This document shows, in pieces, positions 12,944-21,434 of a DNA stretch of 40,372 bases. A program made the translations under genes and the position numbers. The stretch comes from a virus, in the IMG/VR virus record IMGVR_UViG_3300025011_000090, positions 1 to 40,372 of that record. The stretch is one strand, 5' to 3'. The first letter of the stretch is position 1, and every line of letters starts with the position of its first letter. The notes under the pieces are model-generated. The model made no database searches. It was not told where the DNA came from and saw only the letters and a list, made by a program, of their open reading frames with translations.

Positions 12944-14314
12944 ATGAATCTGTTTAAAGGCTTTAATATATTCAAAAAAAGCTGGGGTGGACAATCTTTT
13001 ATTGAAGAAGTCCTTTCGGGTTCTGCTTCCGAAAATGTAAATTTAACTACATATAAAGCTTTATTATATTATAAAATAATAGCCCCCATTGGTACATCAG
13101 TTGATATTATAACTGATGAATTCGCATCAATAAAGCCTGTTCTTTATAATAGAAAAACCAAAAAATTTGAATATTCTCATCCTGTATTAGATTTATTTGC
13201 AAATCCTAATGCTGATATTACATGGGGTGAATTTGCAAAAATGTATGCTGCCTATTATCTTCTTACCGGTAATGCTTATATTGCTACAACAGGAAATATA
13301 AATTCTATTCCTCTTGAACTCGAATTTATAGAAACTCAATTTGTGCAACCACGCAAAAGCAGCAAAGATAACTATATTGATTCTTATATGATTAATAATA
13401 GATGTTCTAATTTATTATTTCAGAGAGATGAAAACAAAGGAAGATTCAGATTTTATCAAAATGATGAACAAGAATTATTGCATGTAAAAACATTTAATCC
13501 TGATTCTGTTGATGGTTCTGGATTATCAATTTTAAATAAAGCATATTTAGATATAGAACAATGGTATGAAGGTTCAAAACATAATCGTTCTGTGTTGAAA
13601 AATGGAGTAAGAAGTTCAGGTGTTTTAAATTGTGAAGAATCACTTGAAAAAGAAGTGAGAAACAGAATAACAAATCAAATTAGAAACAATCATACAGGAT
13701 CTGATAATGCTGCAAAATTGTTTGTATTTGATGGCGCAAAATTTAGTTTTACACCTATGTCTGAATCAATGAAGGATATGGATTTCAAGGAACTTAAAAG
13801 AGAAGTAACCCTGTCAATATATACAGCAACAAAAATACCACTTCCTTTAATTAATTCCGAAAATATGACTTATTCAAATTATCAGGAAGCCAAATTAACG
13901 CTTTATGATAATACCGTACTACCTATAGCCAATAGATTATTTGAAGAATTGCAGAATTTCTTATTTCCTAGATATAAAGATTTAATGGGTGGTGATTGGA
14001 TTCTTACTTATAATGAAGATGATATTCCTGCTCTTGAACCACGCAGAAAACAAAAAATAGAATTCCTTACAAAATGTGATTTTCTTACTGATAATGAAAA
14101 AAGGTTACTTGTTGGATATGAGCGCATAACGGATGGGGATATAGTTTATAAACCTCAAAACTTAATACCTATTGGCATACCTATTAATCAGCCAACTAAA
14201 TCTGAATTTGTTGAAATTATGAAAAAACAAATAGATGCTTTTGGGAATAGAAAATTTTCTGATGAACAAATTAAAAATATTGCAGAAGAAAATTTTAAAG
14301 ATGAAGGTGTGTAA
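12944..14314 (+). CDS. Portal protein (HK97 family)
   Basis: 456 aa. SASENVNLTTYKALLYYKIIAPIGTSVDIITDEFASI, HPVLDLFANPNADITWGEF and LTGNAYIATTGN are characteristic of HK97-type portals, as is the middle section with FNPDSVDGSGLSILNKAY and VLKNGVRSSGVL. Twelve copies form the vertex ring through which DNA enters and the tail attaches. The C-terminus ends in a charged tail. GTGGTG is the only purine-rich stretch before the ATG. The gene abuts the next by one base (TAATG). Confidence 0.9.
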   Translation: MNLFKGFNIFKKSWGGQSFIEEVLSGSASENVNLTTYKALLYYKIIAPIGTSVDIITDEFASIKPVLYNRKTKKFEYSHPVLDLFANPNADITWGEFAKMYAAYYLLTGNAYIATTGNINSIPLELEFIETQFVQPRKSSKDNYIDSYMINNRCSNLLFQRDENKGRFRFYQNDEQELLHVKTFNPDSVDGSGLSILNKAYLDIEQWYEGSKHNRSVLKNGVRSSGVLNCEESLEKEVRNRITNQIRNNHTGSDNAAKLFVFDGAKFSFTPMSESMKDMDFKELKREVTLSIYTATKIPLPLINSENMTYSNYQEAKLTLYDNTVLPIANRLFEELQNFLFPRYKDLMGGDWILTYNEDDIPALEPRRKQKIEFLTKCDFLTDNEKRLLVGYERITDGDIVYKPQNLIPIGIPINQPTKSEFVEIMKKQIDAFGNRKFSDEQIKNIAEENFKDEGV

Positions 14315-15168
14315 TGGTTTTGAATAATTCAGAAAATGATATTAATAAATCTGCAACTAATGATTTAGCTAAAAAAATTAAGTTAGAAAATTCATTAAAA
14401 CCTTCTATTTTGAAAATGTTTAAATCTGTTGCTGATGATTTTGCAGTTTATTATAAAGTTACAGGTCAAATAATTGATTTAGAATATTGTAAAAGTGAAC
14501 TTATAGGTATTCTTAGAATTCATTACCGCAAATGTGTAAAGGATTTTAAAAAAACTATAAGAAATCAATTATTTAAAAGTTATGATCTTTCAGAATTTAA
14601 AGAATCTATAGAACAGGAAATTGATGTTGAAAAAGTAAGAGCAGAAGAAGAAAGAACCGATAATAAAATTGATGAAATCCTCATTGCCTTTCTTTTGCTG
14701 CTTTCTTTTAGACAAGCTGAATATATTTTAAAGACAACAAAAAATGATTTATATAATAATGTTCAAGATGTTATTGTTGAAGCTGTTAATCAGGGTGTGA
14801 ATCCGACAAATGTTGAAATAGCGGAAAAAGCAAAACAAAGATTTTTAAAATCATCAAAAGAAAGAATAGATACAATAGCCACTACTGAAACAAATCAAAT
14901 TTCAGAAAAAACTAAATTTACAGAAGCTGAAATATTGAATGCCAGTAATATTATTTTAAGTGATAGAAAGTTTAAAAAGAAATGGCATGCCGTATTAGAT
15001 GAAGTTACAAGAAAATGGCATGCTTCAGTAGATGGACAAGTGAGAAACTTAGAGGATCCGTTTATTGTAAACGGTGAAAGATTAATGCACCCATCAGATA
15101 CATCTTTAGGTGCATCATCTAGTAATATCATAAATTGCAGATGCGGTTCAGTTACTATTATTGAATAA
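14314..15168 (+). CDS. Head morphogenesis protein (SPP1 gp7/Mu gpF family)
   Basis: 284 aa. The N-terminal half is helical and charged. The C-terminal signature is ATTETNQISEKTKFTEAE, KKWHAVLDEVTRKWHASVDGQ, FIVNGERLMHPSDTS, NIINCRCGSVTI. Family members are minor capsid proteins bound to the portal that affect DNA ejection. A TAATG junction couples it to the portal. Confidence 0.85.
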   Translation: MVLNNSENDINKSATNDLAKKIKLENSLKPSILKMFKSVADDFAVYYKVTGQIIDLEYCKSELIGILRIHYRKCVKDFKKTIRNQLFKSYDLSEFKESIEQEIDVEKVRAEEERTDNKIDEILIAFLLLLSFRQAEYILKTTKNDLYNNVQDVIVEAVNQGVNPTNVEIAEKAKQRFLKSSKERIDTIATTETNQISEKTKFTEAEILNASNIILSDRKFKKKWHAVLDEVTRKWHASVDGQVRNLEDPFIVNGERLMHPSDTSLGASSSNIINCRCGSVTIIE

Positions 15169-15182
15169 AAGGAGTAAATATT

Positions 15183-15845
15183 ATGCCAAACTTACGGGAA
15201 AAAGGAAATTTTGAATTCAAACTAGAGATCAAAGCAGATGGTGTTTCTGAAGATGAAAATTTTCATTATATAAAAGGTTATGGTGCAACTTCTGATTTAG
15301 ATTTAGGTGGCGATATTATTCTGCCTGAAGCAATAGAAAAAGCATTAACGGTTAGAACACCTAAATTCTGTTATCAGCACAATATAAAACAAGTATTAGG
15401 TGTTTTTACTGTTTTAAGAAAAGATGTAAATGGCTTATATTTTGAAGCTAAAATGCCTAAAAGCGTACCACTTTGTAATGAAGTTGCCGAATTTATTAAA
15501 ATGGGTGCTTTGGATTCAATGTCTATCGGTTATTTTGTGATTGATAGAGAATGGAAAGATGGCGTTAGAGTAATAAAAGAACTTGAAATTTATGAAATTT
15601 CTGTTGTAACCATTCCTATGAATCCAAATGCTGTAATTACAGGCATTAAGGCATTAGAAGAAATTAAAACAATAGGTGATGTAGAAGAATTTTTAAAAGA
15701 AAAAGGTTTAACCTCTAACGATAGAAAAATTCTTATATCAAAAATAAAAGGATTGCAGGAAGTTAAAGAAGAAAATGAAACAGAAGAATTTGTTTTTTCT
15801 GATACAGATATTAAAAACATTTCATGTATATTAGAAAATATTTAG
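15183..15845 (+). CDS. Prohead protease (HK97 family)
   Basis: 220 aa. HYIKGYGATSDLDLGGDII opens the protease core. The catalytic His is His66 (YQHN) and the Ser is Ser114 in DSMSIGY, followed by ELEIYEISVVTIPMNPNA. It cleaves the capsid N-terminal scaffold domain during maturation. An AAAGGAG site lies nine bases upstream. The C-terminal 60 residues are acidic and helical and may bind the capsid delta domain. Confidence 0.9.
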   Translation: MPNLREKGNFEFKLEIKADGVSEDENFHYIKGYGATSDLDLGGDIILPEAIEKALTVRTPKFCYQHNIKQVLGVFTVLRKDVNGLYFEAKMPKSVPLCNEVAEFIKMGALDSMSIGYFVIDREWKDGVRVIKELEIYEISVVTIPMNPNAVITGIKALEEIKTIGDVEEFLKEKGLTSNDRKILISKIKGLQEVKEENETEEFVFSDTDIKNISCILENI

Positions 15846-15847
15846 TG

Positions 15848-15877
15848 TTGCAATTTTTATAAAAAGTCTGTTATATT
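15848..15877 (+). promoter_or_regulatory. Capsid gene promoter
   Basis: TTGCAA (15848-15853), 18 bases, TATATT (15872-15877) preceded by the extended TG. It starts within the stop region of the protease gene and gives the capsid gene its own transcript, as expected for a highly expressed protein. Confidence 0.5.
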
Positions 15878-15898
15878 AATATTATAATTTTTGCATAA

Positions 15899-15943
15899 CA
15901 ACGTGATGTTGAATTGCATAAAAAGATTGACAGCGTGATGTTG
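15899..15943 (+). repeat. Two copies of a small RNA hairpin upstream of the capsid gene
   Basis: CAAC-GTGAT-GTTG (15899-15911) and CAGC-GTGAT-GTTG (15931-15943) have the same five-base loop and the same 3' arm. The one difference in the stem changes an A-U pair to G-U, so pairing is kept. The direct repeat CGTGATGTTGAA is 32 bases apart, and TTGCATAA is also repeated in step. They lie in the capsid leader, upstream of the leader element (15964-15978) and TAGGAG. Paired hairpins like these are typical sites for an RNA-binding protein. Confidence 0.5.
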
Positions 15944-15995
15944 AAAATCTGGTAATTAAATTGTTTGTGAAAGAAAAATACTAGGAGTAAGTAAA

Positions 15996-17177
15996 ATGGC
16001 TGTAAATCCTAATGAAGTGGCAACACTTTTAGAAACACTTCGTAAAAAAACTGAAGAATTTAATAATGGTAATTCTTTAGTTCAAGAAGAAATTAAAAAA
16101 ATCAACTTAAAACTTGATGAATCTGAAAAAAAGAATCAGGAAGTAACTACAAAATTATTGGCAAAAGAACAATCTGAACTTGATTTAAAAGAAAAACTTC
16201 TTGTAGTAGAAAAGAAACTTTTCAGAATGCCATCCGGCATGAGTCCAGTTGAAAAAGCTGCTGAAATAAAAGCTTTTGAAAAATATGTTGTAGGTGGAAA
16301 AGCAGGGCTTGATGCTGAAGAACAAAAACTTTTAAGAACCGATTCAGATCCTAATGGCGGTTATTTAACCCCTGCTGAATATGTTCAGGAAATATTAAAA
16401 GGTTTATCTGATGTTTCCCCAATGCGTTCAATTTGCAGAGTAAGAAAAACTTCTAAAGGTTCAATAATGCAACCTTCAAGAAAAAACAGGGTTGGTTCTT
16501 ACTGGATAGGTCAAGCTAAACCGGCAACTGAAAGTGAATCTAATTATGGATTAGAAGAAATTAAATTAGGAAAACTTTCAGTATTCACAAAAATTTCAAG
16601 AGAACTTCTTGAAGATGCTTCATTTAATATGGAATCAGAAATTAATGCTGATTTCTTAGAAGAAATGGAAGTAAAAGAGGGTGCAGCGTTTGTAACAGGT
16701 GATGGAATTAATACACCTGAAGGATTGCTAACCTGTTCAAGTTTAACATCTATTAATTCAGGTTCTGCTAATGCAATTACAGCAGATTCTTTAATTAAAG
16801 TTGATGCTGAACTTAAAAAAGCCTACAAGCCTATTTTTGCATTAAACAGAAAAACTTTAGGAAGTATCAGAACCCTGAAAGATGCACAAGGTAGATGGTT
16901 GTTTACTCAAAGTCTTTCAGATGCAATGCCAAACACAATTAATGGCAGAAATTACATTGATATGCCGGATATGCCAGATGAAGGCGCAAATACATTCCCT
17001 ATTGTTTTTGGTGATTTCCTTCGTGGTTATACAATTGTAGATGCTACAAGATACAGCATGGTTAGAGATGCTTTATCATTGGCTGAATACGATTTAATTA
17101 AGTTTATCTTAATGTATCGTGTCGGTGGCAAGGTTGTTATGCCTGAAGCATTCAAAAAAATCAAATGTGCTACATAA
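15996..17177 (+). CDS. Major capsid protein (HK97 fold)
   Basis: 393 aa. Residues 1-90 are a coiled-coil scaffold (delta) domain (KKINLKLDESEKKNQEVTTKL). The mature fold begins about residue 105 (LLRTDSDPNGGYLTPAEYVQEIL), then SPMRSICRVRKTSKGS, TKISRELLEDASFNMESEI and FVTGDGINTPEGLL, ending in the A-domain region with VFGDFLRGYTIVD. These are classic HK97-type capsid motifs. The protease upstream would remove the delta domain. It has its own promoter, two leader hairpins, the shared leader element and a strong terminator after it (17205-17238). Confidence 0.92.
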   Translation: MAVNPNEVATLLETLRKKTEEFNNGNSLVQEEIKKINLKLDESEKKNQEVTTKLLAKEQSELDLKEKLLVVEKKLFRMPSGMSPVEKAAEIKAFEKYVVGGKAGLDAEEQKLLRTDSDPNGGYLTPAEYVQEILKGLSDVSPMRSICRVRKTSKGSIMQPSRKNRVGSYWIGQAKPATESESNYGLEEIKLGKLSVFTKISRELLEDASFNMESEINADFLEEMEVKEGAAFVTGDGINTPEGLLTCSSLTSINSGSANAITADSLIKVDAELKKAYKPIFALNRKTLGSIRTLKDAQGRWLFTQSLSDAMPNTINGRNYIDMPDMPDEGANTFPIVFGDFLRGYTIVDATRYSMVRDALSLAEYDLIKFILMYRVGGKVVMPEAFKKIKCAT

Positions 17178-17204
17178 TTAATAAACCTTAAATAGATAAT
17201 AGTG

Positions 17205-17238
17205 AATAAGGTGGTGCTAATCCCACCACCTTATTTTT
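17205..17238 (+). terminator. Strong terminator after the capsid gene
   Basis: AATAAGGTGGTG and CACCACCTTATT form a perfect twelve-base stem around seven bases, followed by TTTTAT. It likely lets only part of transcription pass on. Confidence 0.85.
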
Positions 17239-17301
17239 ATAAATTCAGAACAATACAGATAATTCAGTAATTTAGGTAAAAAGAAAGATAAGGATAAAAC
17301 T

Positions 17302-17697
17302 ATGACAACAAAAGATTTACACAATAACATTAAACCTGTAGTTGGTATTGTACCTACTCTTATGTCTACAAATTCAATAGCACTTGGTGATATTATTGAT
17401 CTACAAGGTTATGAATCAGTTGAATTTGTTAATCAAGTTAGTAGTTTTACTGATGGTGTTTATACACCAGTTATTAAAGAATCTGATGCTGCTAATATGG
17501 CAGGTGAAGCAGAAGTTGCAGATGCTGATCTTTTGGGAATAGAAGTTGCACATACCGCTGCTGGAATTAAAAAAATCGGTTATATCGGTAAAAAAAGATA
17601 TGTAACTTGTGATATAGCTTCAACAGAAGTAACCACAGGCGCAACAGTTACATCAACAGTAATTAAAGGGCATCCGGCAGTAGCACCAGTTGCATAA
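17302..17697 (+). CDS. Capsid decoration-like protein
   Basis: 131 aa, strand-rich: PVVGIVPTLMSTNSIALGDIIDLQGYESVEFVNQVSSFTDG in parts, then DADLLGIEVAHTAAGIKKIGYIGKKRYVTCDI. This matches small structural proteins found right after the capsid gene in many HK97-type prophages and thought to decorate or cement the head. It has an AAGGA site and lies between two terminators, so it is an almost independent unit. Confidence 0.6.
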   Translation: MTTKDLHNNIKPVVGIVPTLMSTNSIALGDIIDLQGYESVEFVNQVSSFTDGVYTPVIKESDAANMAGEAEVADADLLGIEVAHTAAGIKKIGYIGKKRYVTCDIASTEVTTGATVTSTVIKGHPAVAPVA

Positions 17698-17721
17698 ATT
17701 TATTATTCGTTAGTTAGATAT

Positions 17722-17754
17722 AAATAAGGGTGGGTTTATCGCCCACCTTTATTT
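17722..17754 (+). terminator. Terminator after the decoration gene
   Basis: AAATAAGGGTGGG and CCCACCTTTATTT pair over 13 bases (one G-U) around TTTATCG. The U-rich end is part of the stem. Confidence 0.75.
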
Positions 17755-17778
17755 ATAAATTAAGAGGAAAAAAATAAC

Positions 17779-18417
17779 ATGGTTTTGAAATTTAACAAAG
17801 ATCAAAAATGGAAAATAAAAGGTGATTTTTTTGATTTTGAAAATGAAGCCGAAGTTCCTAAAAATATTCCTGAAGAAATTCTTAATCAAATGATAGAACA
17901 TGATTATGTTTATGATCCTGATAAACCAGTTGAAGTTGATGAATCTTTAAGTTTAGAAGATTTGGAAAAATCACTTCAAGAAGCTTTAGATGCTGACAAA
18001 AAAAATGATAATTTATCAGAAAAAGAAATTGTTCTTGCTGAATTTGAAAAGCTTGGTATCAATGCTGATAAAAGATTAGGTATTGATAAATTAAAAGAAC
18101 AGCTTGAAGAAGCTAAAGAGAATATTGCTAAAAAGGCTTTAATTGTTGAAGAATTAAAAACTTTAGGTATTGAAGTTGATGAATCTTTAAGTTTAGAAGA
18201 TTTGGAAAAATCACTTCAAGAAGCTAAATTAGGAAAAGAAAGAAATCTTCTTATTGATGCACTTATTTCAAAAGGTAAAGACGCTTTAGGGCTTGAAGAT
18301 AAAACAACTGATGAGCTTAAAGCAGAGTTTGTAATAATTGCCGGCAAAGAATTTGACGATTTGACAGATGAAGAGCTTGCAGAAATTAAAACTGTTGCTG
18401 AAGAAGTTGAAGAATAA
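17779..18417 (+). CDS. Acidic repeat protein of the head module
   Basis: 212 aa. The N-terminus (VLKFNKDQKWKIKGDFFDF...NIPEEILNQMIEHDYVYDP) is a small domain often encoded between capsid and connector genes. The rest is very acidic with repeated HeH/LEM-like helical units (LSLEDLEKSLQEA, GIDKLKEQLEEA, TTDELKAEF). One unit is duplicated exactly at DNA level: 17930-17985 equals 18170-18225 (56 bases, 240 apart). The acidic helical character suggests a scaffold- or DNA-mimic-like role, unproven. AGAGGAA lies upstream of the ATG. Confidence 0.55.
   Translation: MVLKFNKDQKWKIKGDFFDFENEAEVPKNIPEEILNQMIEHDYVYDPDKPVEVDESLSLEDLEKSLQEALDADKKNDNLSEKEIVLAEFEKLGINADKRLGIDKLKEQLEEAKENIAKKALIVEELKTLGIEVDESLSLEDLEKSLQEAKLGKERNLLIDALISKGKDALGLEDKTTDELKAEFVIIAGKEFDDLTDEELAEIKTVAEEVEE
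17930..18225 (+). repeat. Exact 56-base direct repeat inside the acidic protein gene
   Basis: 17930-17985 and 18170-18225 are identical at all 56 bases while the DNA between has diverged copies only. Identity at synonymous sites points to a recent duplication or gene conversion. Recombination between the copies would remove 240 bases, 80 codons, in frame. Confidence 0.85.
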
Positions 18418-18439
18418 GGGTTAAACCCTTATTCTTTTT
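18411..18439 (+). terminator. Terminator overlapping a stop codon
   Basis: AGAATAAGGG and CCCTTATTCT pair perfectly around TTAAA, followed by TTTTG. The 5' arm includes the stop codon of the acidic protein gene (18415-18417). Confidence 0.8.
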
Positions 18440-18451
18440 GAGGAATAAAAA

Positions 18452-19045
18452 ATGTATTATGAAATAATAACACCACCTTCTAATTTGCCTGTTTCTTTAG
18501 ATACAGTAAAAATGCATTTAAAATTAGACAGTGGAACTTATGAAGATACTTATTTAACAAGTTTAATCAAAGCAGTTGCTTCTTTTGGTGAAAAATATAC
18601 CGGAAGGGAATTTTTAACAAAAACTTCTAAACTTTATCTTGATTCTTTACCTTCCGGCATGGAAATCGAAAAATCAAAATTACAAACAATTGATGAAATT
18701 AAATATTCTTTTGGTGGTGTATTCATATCATTAACTTCTTTAGATTATTCTATTATTAAAGATAATCTTTATTCAAAAATATACTTAAATAATTCTGTTG
18801 CAGTTATATCAAGTGATATTCCGCAAGGTGTACAGATAACTTTTAAAGCCGGATATGGTACAGCAGAAACTAATTTACCTGATGATATAAAACTTGCTAT
18901 GCTTCATCATATTAATAAAATATATGCATCAAGAGGTGATTCAGAAGAAAATTTAGGTGCTATGTCAAGTATTATATCAAGTAATTTACCACTAGAAGCA
19001 CTTCAGGTTTATAATCTTTATAAAATTGAGGATATTTCTATATAA
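18452..19045 (+). CDS. Head-tail connector (gp6-like)
   Basis: 197 aa. ITPPSNLPVSLDTVKMHLKLD, YLTSLIKAVASFGEKYTGREFL and the C-terminal VQITFKAGYGTA...LPDDIKLAMLHHINKIYASRGD are the pattern of HK97 gp6/Phage_connect_1 adaptor proteins that bind the portal ring. TGAGGA lies upstream. It shares a base with the next gene (TAATG). Confidence 0.85.
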   Translation: MYYEIITPPSNLPVSLDTVKMHLKLDSGTYEDTYLTSLIKAVASFGEKYTGREFLTKTSKLYLDSLPSGMEIEKSKLQTIDEIKYSFGGVFISLTSLDYSIIKDNLYSKIYLNNSVAVISSDIPQGVQITFKAGYGTAETNLPDDIKLAMLHHINKIYASRGDSEENLGAMSSIISSNLPLEALQVYNLYKIEDISI

Positions 19046-19431
19046 TGCGTGTTCAAAGAATATCAGGAAATCATAAAAAAATTGATACTGGTGAATTGAA
19101 TAAAAGAATCACAATGAATTTAAGATCAATTCAAGCACCAATATCAGGTGTTGATTTTGATGAAAAAATGATAAATGAAACTTCTCTTTGGGCAATGATG
19201 AAATCAATTTCGCCAGTTGAAATTGTAAATGGTACTAACATTGCAGGAATTGCAACGCATTTAATTGGTATTAGATATAGAACTGATGTTACTTCTGAAA
19301 ACTGGATAAAATACGATAATAAATTTTATAAAATATTAACTACAGATGATGGTATAACCAGTAATAAGACTTTTTTACTTATGTATTGCTGCTTGCGTGG
19401 CACAGCAGATAATGAAGTAAATTATGTTTAA
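19045..19431 (+). CDS. Head closure / head-tail joining protein
   Basis: 128 aa. ELNKRITMNLRSI, ETSLWAMMKSISPVE, THLIGIRYRTDVTSENWIKYDNKFYKIL match the SPP1 gp16-like head-tail joining family (stopper). It follows the connector directly by a TAATG junction and overlaps the next gene by eight bases. Confidence 0.8.
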   Translation: MRVQRISGNHKKIDTGELNKRITMNLRSIQAPISGVDFDEKMINETSLWAMMKSISPVEIVNGTNIAGIATHLIGIRYRTDVTSENWIKYDNKFYKILTTDDGITSNKTFLLMYCCLRGTADNEVNYV

Positions 19432-19855
19432 TTTCAAAATAGATACCAATGCAAGAAAGGTTGAGGTGCAAATTTTAGCGGCACCAAAAAACCTTCAAAA
19501 TGGAATCAGGCAGGGTTTTTATAAACTTGGTAAGTATCTTGTTAAAACTGCTTCTGATGGAATAATAAAATCACCTAAAATTGGTAATAGGTATTATTAT
19601 TCTGGTCATGAAAGAAGGGGTAAAAAAGGTTTTTGGACAAAATCAGGTGCAGTTGGTGCTTATCCTGCAAATCAAACAGGGTTTTTAAGAAGATCATTAG
19701 GATTCAATGTTATTGGCAATAGAAAAATGGAATTTGGTTTAAAAGCAAAATATGCGCAATATGTAGAAAAGGCAAGACCAGCTTTAAAACTTACTGTTTT
19801 AAATGATCTTGCCCATCAATATAAAATTATGCGTGATGCATCAAATATAATGTAA
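19424..19855 (+). CDS. Neck / minor tail protein (HK97 gp10 family)
   Basis: 143 aa. LGKYLVKTASDGIIKSPKIGNRYYYSGHERRG, AYPANQTGFLRRSLGFNVIG, GLKAKYAQYVEK are typical gp10-like features. It is thought to link head completion and tail. It ends immediately against the convergent leftward gene (stop codons at 19855 and 19856 touch). Confidence 0.75.
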   Translation: MFNFKIDTNARKVEVQILAAPKNLQNGIRQGFYKLGKYLVKTASDGIIKSPKIGNRYYYSGHERRGKKGFWTKSGAVGAYPANQTGFLRRSLGFNVIGNRKMEFGLKAKYAQYVEKARPALKLTVLNDLAHQYKIMRDASNIM

Positions 19856-20188
19856 TTATTCGCTTTTTAATTCAGTAGAATCAATAACATTACTATAATT
19901 TACGGTTCTTGGTGAAAGTAATTTACCATTAAAAGCATAAGCTTCTACTTTTCCATTTTTATCAATACTAAATATGATTTCAGCAGAAGTTAATGCTTTT
20001 TCTGCTTCAGTTCTTTTTTTATCAGATGAAAAATCTATTTTATTTAAATCTATTTTTTCATTCGTAAAAGTTTGTTTAACAAGTATTCTATTACGGCTAT
20101 AACTATATTTTTTTGATGCTTTTTTTCTTCTTAATAATTCTGTTCTTAGTTCTTCTTCAGATAATGTTGATAAATCAAGGTTTGACAT
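19856..20188 (-). CDS. Leftward accessory protein, unknown
   Basis: 110 aa, soluble, charged. The N-terminus LSTLSEEELRTELLRRKKASKKYSYSRNR is helical and basic; the C-terminal half (IIFSIDKNGKVEAYAFNGKLL) looks like a small strand domain. AAAGGG precedes the ATG. It stands alone between neck and tail genes, behind the clearest palindromic promoter of the genome (20243-20271), so it is an inserted accessory gene. No family is recognised. Confidence 0.6.
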   Translation of the reverse strand: MSNLDLSTLSEEELRTELLRRKKASKKYSYSRNRILVKQTFTNEKIDLNKIDFSSDKKRTEAEKALTSAEIIFSIDKNGKVEAYAFNGKLLSPRTVNYSNVIDSTELKSE

Positions 20189-20242
20189 GTTTTTGCCCTT
20201 TCATATAATACATTTAAATATTTATTAATGAATCTAATTAAA

Positions 20243-20271
20243 AGTATAAATCTATATAGATTTATTGTCAA
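20243..20271 (-). promoter_or_regulatory. Leftward accessory-gene promoter with 20-base palindromic operator
   Basis: TTGACA (20266-20271), 17 bases, TATACT (20243-20248). The perfect palindrome ATAAATCTATATAGATTTAT spans 20246-20265. This is the best-preserved copy of the family. Confidence 0.8.
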
Positions 20272-20318
20272 TATTGAATCAATTACTAATCTATAAACTA
20301 AACAAATAATTAAATATT

Positions 20319-20327
20319 TGTTATAAT
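20319..20327 (+). promoter_or_regulatory. Extended -10 promoter of the tail genes
   Basis: TGTTATAAT, 25 bases before the TTG start codon of the first tail gene. AAAGGAG lies at 20338-20344. Confidence 0.5.
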
Positions 20328-20351
20328 GTTTAAAACAAAAGGAGTTTCATT

Positions 20352-21416
20352 TTGGATACAGAAAGTGTAATAAGTCAGATACAAAATGTATTACCTAAAT
20401 ATACTGAAGCTTTTACTGATGTATTAAATGTACAGGAATTAACTTGCAATAATTTATTAGTAACTGTTAAAACTGCAACAAATCATAATTTGATAAATGG
20501 TGAGTATGTAAATATAAAAGGTGCTTATTGTTTAAATGAAATTTCAGAAATTTCCTTAAATGGCAATTGGGCAGAAATTACATGTGTTGATAGTCATGAT
20601 TTAACAGAAGGTTGGCAAGAATCTGTTTATATAACTGGATTTACTAATCAGGCATTAAATGGTAATTATAAACTTTTGAGTGTAGACAGTTCAAAAAAAT
20701 TCATAATTGAAATTATTGGAAAAACAGTAAATGATTTAGCCGGAAACTTGTTTCTGAATGAAGATAGAGTTGGTTATAATGGCAGATTTCCTGTTGCTAC
20801 AGTTGGTGATAAAACATTTACTTATCAACTTAGTTCTACCTTGCCACCGGCTTCAGGTCAAATCAAAGTTTTAACAAAAATAAGATTTTCAGGAACTATT
20901 GATATTGATGAAGCAGTTAAAGCATATACTTCACAATCATCTGATAAATTTTGGGGTTTTGTTGTCGGTGAAGATAGTGTTGGAAGTAAAAATAAACAAA
21001 ATTTTACTGATTCTGTCAGTAGATATGAAGCAGGACAGGAATTTAAACAAGATATAGTTGAACCATTCAATATTTATATCTTTATACCAACCATAACATC
21101 ACATGCTGCAAGAAAAGAATGTGATAATGCTAAAAAAATTATTAGAAAATGTTTATTTAAAACTTTGTTAGGTGTTAAATTTGATTCCGGTTTTTCGCAA
21201 AACAAAACAACAGGTGTTACTTATGTAAGTGATGGAGTTTTAGGGTATAAAGAAACTTTTTATATTCACAGGTTTTCATTTGAAACAATTTCTATTGTTA
21301 CCAGAAAAGATATTATTGAACCTGATGATACATTTGCATTCAGAAATTTTGAAATTAGTTATCAAAATAATAAAAGTAATGTTATACTAAATATAAATGG
21401 TGAACCAAATTATTAA
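20352..21416 (+). CDS. Tail terminator-like protein with inserted Ig-like modules
   Basis: 354 aa with a TTG start at 20352, supported by AGGAG seven bases upstream; no ATG lies nearby. The ends (VISQIQNVLPKYTEAFTDV; ARKECDNAKKIIRKCLFKTLLGVKFD...ETFYIHRFSFETISIVTRKDI) fit a Mu-type tail terminator by position and length of the core. Residues about 30-180 hold two or three copies of a small module with the pattern HNLINGEYVNIKG, HDLTEGWQESVYITGFTNQALNGNYKLL and NGRFPVATVGDKTFTYQ...PPASGQIKV. The same module type is in the baseplate J protein (29785). It is the first tail gene. Confidence 0.6.
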   Translation: MDTESVISQIQNVLPKYTEAFTDVLNVQELTCNNLLVTVKTATNHNLINGEYVNIKGAYCLNEISEISLNGNWAEITCVDSHDLTEGWQESVYITGFTNQALNGNYKLLSVDSSKKFIIEIIGKTVNDLAGNLFLNEDRVGYNGRFPVATVGDKTFTYQLSSTLPPASGQIKVLTKIRFSGTIDIDEAVKAYTSQSSDKFWGFVVGEDSVGSKNKQNFTDSVSRYEAGQEFKQDIVEPFNIYIFIPTITSHAARKECDNAKKIIRKCLFKTLLGVKFDSGFSQNKTTGVTYVSDGVLGYKETFYIHRFSFETISIVTRKDIIEPDDTFAFRNFEISYQNNKSNVILNINGEPNY

Positions 21417-21434
21417 GAGGTTTGTATAAGTATC

